Assembly: GCA_958412345.1 (NCBI GenBank) | Contig: CATYSO010000004.1 | Coordinates: 1 to 64,000, forward strand | Reading direction: 5' to 3' | DNA from: an uncultured Collinsella sp. | GTDB taxonomy: Bacteria; Actinomycetota; Coriobacteriia; Coriobacteriales; Coriobacteriaceae | DNA length: 64,000 nt | Shown: positions 24,595-31,577 of the stretch, one piece after another | Position numbering within the stretch: position 1 is the stretch's first letter | Layout: each line of letters begins with the position of its first letter | Position numbers and translations under genes: made by a program | Notes under the pieces: model-generated | The model's input: the letters and a program-made list of their open reading frames with translations, nothing else | Databases searched by the model: none | Told to the model about the DNA's origin: nothing

Positions 24595-24773
24595 CTCTTT
24601 CATCCGGACTCTAACCGTTGGTACTGGGATCTCACCAGTTCAGCCGGCATGCGAACCAACGCACACACGGGTCGCGGACTCATCGGCTCGGTCACAGGAA
24701 TCTCGCCTGCGCCACGGCGTCCCTTTGACACCGCCCGATTTACCGCCAGTGGGGAATTTCACCCCGCCCTGAA
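24595..24773 (-). promoter_or_regulatory. FMN riboswitch (RFN element)
   Basis: Read on the minus strand, the element opens with AGGGCGGGGTGAAATTCCCC and ACTGGCGGT. It passes TGAGTCCGCGA, then CTGGTGAGATCCCAG, and closes with CGGTTAGAGTCCGGATG and AAAGAGG. These are the conserved blocks of the FMN aptamer in correct order. A variable arm replaces P-something in the middle (24640-24735). The 3' end runs to within 13 nt of the ribU start, so FMN probably blocks translation start; I see no terminator. Confidence 0.95.
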
Positions 24774-24785
24774 ACAGCAATTGCA

Positions 24786-24813
24786 AGTGTAGCACGAGCA
24801 ATCGTTCGCGCAA
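24786..24813 (-). promoter_or_regulatory. Putative promoter of the riboflavin ECF operon
   Basis: On the minus strand TTGCGC (24813-24808), a 16-nt spacer and TACACT (24791-24786), about 13 nt upstream of the first conserved riboswitch base. Confidence 0.5.
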
Positions 24814-24854
24814 GTATGCCAAGGGTAATTTGTGGCGGGGATCAGTTGCCGCAA

Positions 24855-25034
24855 CAACCACGTTCCCCACCCATCCCAAAGTAACGCGCCTTTCGCGCAA
24901 AGCGCGAAACAGCGAAGGGGACAAGCCACTGCACCAACCACATCCTCCACTCGCCCCAAAATGGCGCGCCTTTCGCGGCAAAGCCGCGAAACAGCGACCG
25001 GGACACGTATTCCCAACAACCAAGTCCTCCGCCC
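24855..25034. repeat. Imperfect tandem repeat, about 81 bp, 2.2 copies
   Basis: CAACCA starts units at 24855, 24935 and 25017. Each full unit contains a hairpin, TTTCGCG(G)CAAAG(C)CGCGAAA, after CGCGCC, and then ACAGCGA and GGGACA. The unit is intergenic and has no coding signal. Confidence 0.65.
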
Positions 25035-25060
25035 ACGCCGACCTCAAGGCCGTAAACGCA

Positions 25061-25205
25061 GGGAATCCGGGGGCGTGACGGGGGCTTCTCTCCGGAACAT
25101 TCCGCAGGACGCAAAGAGGCTCCGCAGCGCGAAGCGCGATGCGGAGCCTCTTTGCATGTCCGAGGACGTTCCGGAGAGAAGCCCCCGTCACGCCCCCGGA
25201 TTCCC
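25061..25205. repeat. 145-nt near-perfect palindrome downstream of groEL
   Basis: Arms of 65 nt (25061-25125 and 25141-25205) are identical over their outer 38 positions. They are also identical over their inner 15 (GCAAAGAGGCTCCGC), with a 12-nt unmatched internal loop between. The apical loop holds GCGCGAAGCGC. It starts 26 nt past the groEL stop. No U-run follows. Together with the tandem repeat it fills the 440-bp gap before the riboflavin operon, which holds no gene. Confidence 0.85.
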
Positions 25206-25231
25206 GGTGGGAGTTCTAGACCTTGTCGGCC

Positions 25232-26869
25232 TTAGTACATACCGCCGCCCTGCTGACCAGCGGTAGCAGCAGCGATAGCGTCCTCAAGCTGAGTGTTCTT
25301 GGGCACATCGGAGACGGTGGCCTCGGTGATGAGAATCAGGCTGGCGACAGAAGCAGCGTTCTGCAGGGTGACGCGGCTGACCTTGACGGGGTCGAGGACG
25401 CCCATCTCGATCATGTCGCCCCACTCGCCGTTGGCAGAGTTGAGACCCTGGCCGGCGGGCAGCTCGGCAACCTTGTCGACCACGACGGCACCCTCAAAGC
25501 CAGCGTTCTTGGCGATGGTAGCAACCGGAGCAGTCAGAGCCTTCTTGACGATGTCGACACCGATCTTCTCCTCGGGGTCGTCAAGCTCAACGGCGTCGAG
25601 CGCAGGAGCAGCGTCCATGAAGGCGACGCCGCCACCGGCGACAATTCCCTCCTCGACAGCAGCGCGGGTTGCCTGCAGGGCGTCCTCGACGCGGTGCTTG
25701 ATCTCCTTGAGCTCGGACTCGGTAGCAGCGCCGACCTTGATGACGGCAACGCCACCGGAGAGCTTGGCCAGGCGCTCCTGGAGCTTCTCACGGTCGAAGT
25801 CAGAGGTGGTGTTCTCCATCTCGCCCTTGATCTGAGCGATACGAGCGTCGATGGCCTCCTTGGAGCCAGCGCCGCCGACGACGACGGTGTTGTCCTTGGA
25901 GATGGTGACGGACTTAGCGGTACCGAGCATATCTGCGGTGATGTCAGCGACCTTCACGCCCAGCTCGTCCAGGGCAGCCTGGCCACCGGTGAGGACGGCG
26001 ATGTCCTCCAGGATGCGCTTGCGGCGATCGCCGTAGCCCGGGGCCTTGACGGCGCAGACGTTGAGGGCGCCACGGATCTTGTTGAGGACCAGGGTAGGCA
26101 GAGCCTCGCCATCGATGTCCTCAGCGATGATGAGCAGGCCACGGCCAGCGCGCTGGACAGCCTCGAGAACAGGCATGATGTCCTGGACGCTAGAGATCTT
26201 CTGGTCGGTGATGAGGATGTACGGATCCTTCATCACGGCCTCCATGCGATCGTTGTCCGTGACGAAGTAAGCGGAGACGTAGCCCTTGTCGAACTGCATG
26301 CCCTCGACGGTGTCGATGGTGATGTCGAACGTCTGGGAATCCTCGACGGTGATGACACCGTCCTTGCCCACGACCTCCATGGCCTCGGCGATCTTTTCGC
26401 CGACCTCGGGGTCACCGGCAGAGATGGTACCGACGGAAGCAATCTGCTCCTTGGTCTCGACCGGCTTGGCCTGGGCCTTCATCTCGGCGACGGCGGCGTT
26501 GACGGCCTTGTCGATGCCGCGACGGATGGCCAGCGGGTTGGCGCCAGCAGCGACGTTGCGCAGACCGTCGTTGACGATAGCCTGAGCGAGCAGGGTTGCG
26601 GTGGTAGTGCCGTCACCCACGGTGTCGTTGGTCTTGGTGGCGACCTCCTTCACCAGCTGAGCGCCCATGTTCTCGATGTTGTCCTCGAGCTCAATCTCCT
26701 TGGCGACGGAAACACCGTCGTTGGTGATGGTCGGGGCACCGAACGTGCGCTGCAGCGCAACGTAACGGCCCTTGGGGCCCATGGTGACGGTAACGGCGTC
26801 GGCCAGAGTGTTGACGCCCTTGGCGAGCTTAGCGCGGGCATCGGTGTTGAACGTAATGTTCTTTGCCAT
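25232..26869 (-). CDS. groEL: Chaperonin GroEL
   Basis: GroEL forms the 14-mer folding chamber with GroES. The 545-residue protein has the standard N-terminus, GPKGRYVALQ, TNDGVSVAKEIELED, VGDGTTTATLLAQAIV (about 84-99) and GIVAGGGVAFMDAA (about 410). The C-terminal tail is short, GQQGGGMY, rather than a long GGM repeat. GGAGG precedes the ATG. It lies 96 nt after groES. Confidence 0.98.
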   Translation of the reverse strand: MAKNITFNTDARAKLAKGVNTLADAVTVTMGPKGRYVALQRTFGAPTITNDGVSVAKEIELEDNIENMGAQLVKEVATKTNDTVGDGTTTATLLAQAIVNDGLRNVAAGANPLAIRRGIDKAVNAAVAEMKAQAKPVETKEQIASVGTISAGDPEVGEKIAEAMEVVGKDGVITVEDSQTFDITIDTVEGMQFDKGYVSAYFVTDNDRMEAVMKDPYILITDQKISSVQDIMPVLEAVQRAGRGLLIIAEDIDGEALPTLVLNKIRGALNVCAVKAPGYGDRRKRILEDIAVLTGGQAALDELGVKVADITADMLGTAKSVTISKDNTVVVGGAGSKEAIDARIAQIKGEMENTTSDFDREKLQERLAKLSGGVAVIKVGAATESELKEIKHRVEDALQATRAAVEEGIVAGGGVAFMDAAPALDAVELDDPEEKIGVDIVKKALTAPVATIAKNAGFEGAVVVDKVAELPAGQGLNSANGEWGDMIEMGVLDPVKVSRVTLQNAASVASLILITEATVSDVPKNTQLEDAIAAATAGQQGGGMY

Positions 26870-26965
26870 AGTGGGTAATCCTCCAAAAGAAATGTGACTC
26901 GCGTCGCCGCTTCCGAGTCCTATGCGGCGGCCGCGTTCAAAGACGAATCAGAGATTCTGACGAGA

Positions 26966-27259
26966 CTAGGCCTCGACGACGGCGTAGATGTCGTCGGTGC
27001 GCATCAGCAGATACTTCTCGCCGTCGACCTTGACCTCGTTGCCACCGAACTTACCGTAGATGACAACATCGCCGACCTGAACATCCATGGGGATACGCTC
27101 ACCCTTGTCGTTGACCTTGCCGGCGCCAACGGCAACGATGGTGCCGCGCTGCGGCTTCTCCTGAGCGTTGCTGGCGATGTACAGACCAGAAGCGGTCTTC
27201 TGCTCGGCCTCGTCGGGCTTGACCAGGACGCGATCTGCAAGCGGCTTCAAAGACGACAT
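26966..27259 (-). CDS. groES: Co-chaperonin GroES
   Basis: GroES caps GroEL. The 97-residue protein shows LKPLADRVLVKPDEAEQKTA, the mobile-loop region SGLYIASNAQEKPQRG, and the conserved end GEKYLLMRTDDIYAVVEA. I start at the ATG at 27259 (MSSLKPL), which has AGGAGG 8 nt upstream. The leader has no CIRCE (TTAGCACTC-N9-GAGTGCTAA) and no HAIR sequence, so heat-shock control is not obvious. Confidence 0.97.
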   Translation of the reverse strand: MSSLKPLADRVLVKPDEAEQKTASGLYIASNAQEKPQRGTIVAVGAGKVNDKGERIPMDVQVGDVVIYGKFGGNEVKVDGEKYLLMRTDDIYAVVEA

Positions 27260-27395
27260 GCTTGTTTCCTCCTTTTTGGGCCGCACGATTGAACCGTGCG
27301 GGTTTCCCTACTTCGTTTGCGTACGCGTTGAATGGTACCCACGAATGGCGGGTTATACAACACGGAGTCAAAAAATCTTATTTTTTGGCACTTAG

Positions 27396-27598
27396 ATTTT
27401 CTGAATGCCGGGGGATAACTTAGCGGTGGCTCCCGGGGCGGACCGGAGGGCATGAAGTTTGCTGCTCTACAGTCCTGCGCAAGACGGAAAGCACATTAAG
27501 TGCTTTCCTTTGCGTGCGGAACTCGCGACAAACTTCATGCCCTCCGGTCCGCCCCGGGAGCTGGGTTAACTGATTCGAGCCCGGCATTCAGAAAAGTC
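27396..27598. repeat. 203-nt nested palindrome upstream of groES
   Basis: Outer arms TTTCTGAATGCCGGG and CCCGGCATTCAGAAAA, a second perfect 33-nt pair (GCTCCCGGGGCGGACCGGAG onward to AAGTTTG, with its complement at 27533-27565), and an inner GGAAAGCAC/GTGCTTTCC hairpin are nested about one centre near 27497. Same nested design as the groEL-side palindrome, but unrelated sequence. Confidence 0.8.
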
Positions 27599-27672
27599 AG
27601 CGCAGCAAAATGGCGATGCGAATAGGAATGCGGGAATGGTTTTCGCCGCGTGCACGGGTCCCCTGGGGAGCA

Positions 27673-27910
27673 CCGTGCATTTTTGGGAGTATTCAGCAGG
27701 CCAGGGTGGCTGCATACGCGCCGGACATACCTTATTGGTCCCAAGAACGCCTTCAGCGGGCGGTTTTGGTCGGTGGGCAGACCCCGTTGGGACAAATGGG
27801 CGTACTTCGCGCCGTACCGGAGCCCAAAATGACGTCAATCTCCGTAACGTTACTCAGCCGCAGCGGCACCGGCAGAGCTCGCGGTGCTGAATACTCCGTT
27901 TTTTGCACGG
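27673..27910. repeat. 238-bp element with 26-bp terminal inverted repeats
   Basis: CCGTGCATTTTTGGGAGTAT at the left end continues to TCAGCA. The right end, read in reverse, is CCGTGCAAAAAACGGAGTAT continuing to TCAGCA. They differ mainly in the central T/A tract. No transposase; a structured RNA or non-autonomous element. Confidence 0.5.
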
Positions 27911-28100
27911 CCCAGGCGGGGGTACATCAGGATCAGAAAGAACATCCCAGCCTATTTATGCAATTCGTAATGGAAAGTATGCAAAACACCTAGAGATAGC
28001 ATTGCTGCTGTCCAAATTGAGCGCGCGGGGAAGCGGCGCCTCCGCCCCGCGCCCAGATCAAGCAGGGCGGGGACGCTCCTAACGAACCCCCATTGGCAAA

Positions 28101-28148
28101 CAAACGCGGCTCGAGCGCCATCCCAAAATAAGCTACCGAGCCGCGTTT
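28101..28148 (-). terminator. Terminator of the amidohydrolase gene
   Basis: AAACGCGGCTCG and CGAGCCGCGTTT pair across 28102-28148, and the minus strand continues TTTGTTTGCC. It begins about 20 nt past the stop. Confidence 0.75.
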
Positions 28149-28167
28149 AACGGTAAGACATGAATAC

Positions 28168-29805
28168 TTAGCGCTCGTAGATTAGGTTACCTGCCAGGTA
28201 GGTGGCCTGAACTTTGGTGTCCTGGAGCTCTTGGGGGTCGATGGTGAGTGGATTTTGGTCTAGGACTACCAGGTCGGCGTATTTGCCGGGTTCCAGGCTG
28301 CCGAGGTTTTGCTCGTCGCCCGCTGCATAGGCGCTGCCCAGGGTGTAGTTGCGCAGAGCCGTTGCCGCATCGATACGCTCGCTCGGCAGCCAGCCGCCCT
28401 CGGGCCAGTGGCTTTTGGGGTCCTGGCGCGTGATAGCCGTGTAGAGCACGTTCATGCTGGTAACGGTCGTGATAGGGCTGTCAGTACCGAAGGCTTGGCG
28501 AATGCCGCGCTGTTTATAGGTCGCAAACGGCCACATGATGCGGCTGCGCTCCAAGCCCAGGTCGCGCTCCGGACCACCCGGGTCGAGCGTGATATGGCAG
28601 GGCTGACTCGAGGCGACCACGTTGAGCTTGCGCAGGCGGTCGATGTCCTCGGGCAGGAGGTTCTCCAGATGCTCGAGTGTGTTATGGCCGTGCTGGGGCA
28701 GGCCGTAGAGCCCTGCCGCTTCCTCAAAGATATCGAGTGCGGCATGGATGGCACCGTCGCCGATGACGTGAATGCGCACGGTGTGTCCGCGCTCCGCAGC
28801 CGCCAGAACCAGCTTACGCATACGCTCGGCAGGAACCGTCAGACGGCCCTGGTCGCCCGGGAAGCGCGGGTTGGTATAGGGCTCGGTGAGATAGGCCGTG
28901 TGTTCGCTCGAGACGCCGTCGAAGAACTGCTTAAAACCAGGCGCCGAGAGCAGCGCATTGTTCGCGTAGCGGGTCTGCAGTTCTTCTAAGCGCGATTGGT
29001 CATCCAGCAACGTGGGGAACAGATGAGCTCGAATGCCCAGCTTGCCGGCTGCCTGTAGCTTGTCGTAGGCATCGTCGCGGATAAAATCGCAGCCCGGCAT
29101 AGGCATGAGCGACATATCGCAGATCGAGGTGATACCCTGCTCGGCCATACGCCTCATTTGATCGGCGTAAGCGCTTGCAATGCGGTCCTCGCCCAGCCAT
29201 TCAAGACAGCGCGGAAGCAGCTGCATAGCGGCCGCCTCGTGAGCAATGCCCGTGAGCTCGCCGTTTGCATCCTTGTCGTAACTGCCGCCCGCTGGCGGCT
29301 CGCTGTCGCGCGTGACGCCGAGCGCCTCGAGTGCACGGCTGTTGAGCCAAAGCGTATGCCCGTCGCCCGAATACATAACGCAGGGACGATCGGGGAATGC
29401 CGCATCGAGCGACGCCTTGGTAGGATGCTCGGGCGGGTCCCAACGGTAGCCGCGCCAGCCCTGCGTCACAACCCAAGCGTCATCGGGCAGGTCCTTGGAA
29501 AACTCGAGCGCGTGCTGCACCAGCGCAGCCTCGGACGTGCCCATATCCATGAGCATGTACGGCGAGGAGCCGACCGAGGTATGGAAGAAGTGCAGATGAG
29601 CGTCATGGAAACCTGGGCAGACAAACTGCTCGCCGTAGTCGATAACCGACGTGGCGGCGGGAACGGCGGCGATCACGTCATCGGGCGCACCGACTGCGAC
29701 GATACGGTCGCCTGCGATGGCAATCGCCAGCTCGCGGGCGGTATCGATGCCGTCTTGCGCGGTAAAGACGTTCTTGGAGCGGATAATCCGATCGATATGT
29801 TGCAT
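28168..29805 (-). CDS. Amidohydrolase (YtcJ-like)
   Basis: A metal-dependent hydrolase of about 545 residues, amidohydrolase superfamily, YtcJ/Exoenzyme-like branch. It has the HxH metal motif GFHDAHLHFFH (about 70), a HVIGDGAIHAAL histidine (about 330), the HNTLEHLENL stretch, the metal Asp in AFGTDSPITT (about 440) and a C-terminal LEPGKYADLVVLDQNP. The substrate is unknown. Three in-frame ATGs (29805, 29811, 29817) compete; I prefer 29805 because GGGGA lies 6 nt before it. It is divergent from the M20 peptidase gene. Confidence 0.85.
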   Translation of the reverse strand: MQHIDRIIRSKNVFTAQDGIDTARELAIAIAGDRIVAVGAPDDVIAAVPAATSVIDYGEQFVCPGFHDAHLHFFHTSVGSSPYMLMDMGTSEAALVQHALEFSKDLPDDAWVVTQGWRGYRWDPPEHPTKASLDAAFPDRPCVMYSGDGHTLWLNSRALEALGVTRDSEPPAGGSYDKDANGELTGIAHEAAAMQLLPRCLEWLGEDRIASAYADQMRRMAEQGITSICDMSLMPMPGCDFIRDDAYDKLQAAGKLGIRAHLFPTLLDDQSRLEELQTRYANNALLSAPGFKQFFDGVSSEHTAYLTEPYTNPRFPGDQGRLTVPAERMRKLVLAAAERGHTVRIHVIGDGAIHAALDIFEEAAGLYGLPQHGHNTLEHLENLLPEDIDRLRKLNVVASSQPCHITLDPGGPERDLGLERSRIMWPFATYKQRGIRQAFGTDSPITTVTSMNVLYTAITRQDPKSHWPEGGWLPSERIDAATALRNYTLGSAYAAGDEQNLGSLEPGKYADLVVLDQNPLTIDPQELQDTKVQATYLAGNLIYER

Positions 29806-29973
29806 GGGCATCCCCATCTCTGGCAGGAAATTCAACACCCCCGAGTGTACTCCCCCGCCCTTGCAACAAAACCCCAAGCGGCAAACGGCAACTTTACCAG
29901 CCCTAGCGGCAGGTGGCATACTGGAGAGAGCCTGTACGATTTTGCGATCAACCCAGCAAGGAGCAAATCGACC

Positions 29974-31437
29974 ATGACGAAGACCAAGGCACAGCAGATT
30001 ATGGCGGCGACCGAGGCTCGCGCGGCTGACGACGTCACCGTAGCCATCAAAGATATCGCTACCGAGTTTGAACCCTATATCATCAAGCAGCGCCGCCACT
30101 TCCATAAGCACCCGGAGCTGAGCCTCGCCGAGGAGCGCACGACTTCTGACATCGCCAACCAGCTCGATGCCATGAATATCCCCTACGAGCGTCCCCTTAA
30201 GACGGGCCTTGTGGCGACCCTTCGCGGCACCGCGCCCGACGCCTATCGCGAGGACGGCACGCCGCGCCGCCGCATCCTGCTGCGCGCCGACATCGACGCC
30301 CTGCCCGTCACCGAGCAGACCGGCGAGGATTTCGCCAGCGTCAACGAGGGCTGCATGCACGCCTGCGGCCACGACTGCCACATCGCCATGATGCTCGGCA
30401 CGCTGCAGATTCTGCGCCATATGACCGACGACATCCACGGCGAGGTCCGCATCGTCTTCCAGCCCAGCGAGGAAAACGGCCAGGGCGCCAAACTCATGAT
30501 CGGCACGGGCGTGCTCGACGGCGTCGATGGCGCCTACGCCGCGCACATCTGGAGTGAGGTCGACGCCGGCACCGTAAGCTGCGAGCCCGGACCGCGCATG
30601 GCCAATACTGACTGGTTCCGCATCGACGTCCGCGGCACCTCATGCCACGGTGCCATGCCCCAGCGCGGCCACGACGCCGTTATGGTGGCCGCCGAGATCG
30701 TCAATGCCCTGCAGACCATCGTTTCGCGCGAGATCAGCCCCTACGAGCCGGCCGTCATTACCGTCGGCGAGCTGCACGGCGGCACCGCGCGCAACGTTAT
30801 CGCCGGCACGGCCTACCTCGCCGGCACGGTGCGCACCTACGGAGATTCGACCCACGAGGAAATGCCGGAGCTCATGCGCCGCATCGTGGAGCATACCGCG
30901 GCCGCCTTGGGCGCCGAGGCAGAGCTCACCGACTACACCATCGCCAATTACAAGGTCGAAAACGATGCCGCCTCGAGCGAGCGCTGCCGCCAGGCAGTAA
31001 TCAAATGCCTGGGCCCCACCGGTCAAGGCCATTACCGCGGCACACTCTCGGGTGAGGATTTTTCGGAGTACCTGCGCCGCGTACCGGGCGTGCTCGCCTT
31101 TGTTGGCACGCGCAACCCCCAGATTGGCGCCACGTACGCCCAACATTCTTGCTTCTACAAGATTGACGAGTCGGTACTGGCCAAGGGCTCCATGGTGGCC
31201 GCCCAGTATGCTATCGACTTTTTGGCCGAGCCCACGCAAGAGGAGCTCGACGGCCCCGCGATTACCGCGGTCGCCGAAACCAACCCCGATCTGGCCGCCA
31301 AGTTGCGCTCTGCCAAGGCGACGACCGCCGAGGCTCGCGACGCCATCCATGATGCCCGAACGGCTCGCCATGCCGCGATCAAGGGCATCCACGACGCACG
31401 CGCTGCTGCACGCCGCGAGGAGAAGCACGACGAGTAG
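29974..31437 (+). CDS. M20 family metallo-amidohydrolase
   Basis: This 487-residue protein belongs to the M20D carboxypeptidase/aminoacylase group (amaA/hippurate hydrolase-like). It shows HKHPELSLAEERT, the metal Asp in LRADIDALPVTEQTGE, CMHACGHDCHIAM, the Glu pair in FQPSEENGQGAKLM, and the C-terminal metal His in YAQHSCFYKIDES. It probably removes an acyl or amino-acid group from an amide. The last 45 residues are a charged helix with DAIHDARTARHA repeats, unlike the family. AAGGAG precedes the ATG. The ATG at 29974 replaces a much longer open frame shared with the opposite-strand gene. Confidence 0.88.
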   Translation: MTKTKAQQIMAATEARAADDVTVAIKDIATEFEPYIIKQRRHFHKHPELSLAEERTTSDIANQLDAMNIPYERPLKTGLVATLRGTAPDAYREDGTPRRRILLRADIDALPVTEQTGEDFASVNEGCMHACGHDCHIAMMLGTLQILRHMTDDIHGEVRIVFQPSEENGQGAKLMIGTGVLDGVDGAYAAHIWSEVDAGTVSCEPGPRMANTDWFRIDVRGTSCHGAMPQRGHDAVMVAAEIVNALQTIVSREISPYEPAVITVGELHGGTARNVIAGTAYLAGTVRTYGDSTHEEMPELMRRIVEHTAAALGAEAELTDYTIANYKVENDAASSERCRQAVIKCLGPTGQGHYRGTLSGEDFSEYLRRVPGVLAFVGTRNPQIGATYAQHSCFYKIDESVLAKGSMVAAQYAIDFLAEPTQEELDGPAITAVAETNPDLAAKLRSAKATTAEARDAIHDARTARHAAIKGIHDARAAARREEKHDE

Positions 31438-31482
31438 TCGATTCGCTGGCATCTCGCAGTCATAGCCACATCGCGATGTCAA

Positions 31483-31523
31483 AGCGGGGGCGGACGTATC
31501 GAAACGTCCGCCCCCGCTCATTC
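31483..31523 (+). terminator. Two-way terminator hairpin after the M20 gene
   Basis: AGCGGGGGCGGACGT at 31483-31497 pairs perfectly with ACGTCCGCCCCCGCT at 31504-31518. It lies between converging genes; the U-tract is weak both ways. Confidence 0.7.
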
Positions 31524-31577
31524 TTCAAGCGCTATTTCTACCATTTCTACCCCGTCCCAAAATGGCAGACGGCGTGG

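Larger units (their letters stand above)
27599..28167. other. 570-bp region without a supported gene
   Basis: It contains a 238-bp element with 26-bp inverted ends (27673-27910), a GC-rich stretch near 28019-28062 (CGGGGAAGCGGCGCCTCCGCCCCG) and the terminator of the amidohydrolase at 28101-28148. Open frames of up to about 127 codons exist on the plus strand, but they lack ribosome-binding sites and recognisable motifs. Confidence 0.5.

Noticed and set aside
24583..24603. Upstream ATG of the riboflavin S component
   Set aside because: It lies inside the last conserved block of the FMN riboswitch; the ATG at 24582 has the ribosome-binding site.
24855..25034. CRISPR array
   Set aside because: Only about two imperfect 81-bp units without uniform short repeats or unique spacers, and no cas genes.
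25223..26878. 551-codon plus-strand frame opposite groEL
   Set aside because: Entirely antisense to groEL, with the typical D/L/V-rich shadow composition.
27610..27993. 127-codon plus-strand gene
   Set aside because: No ribosome-binding site or recognisable motif, and it spans an inverted-repeat element.
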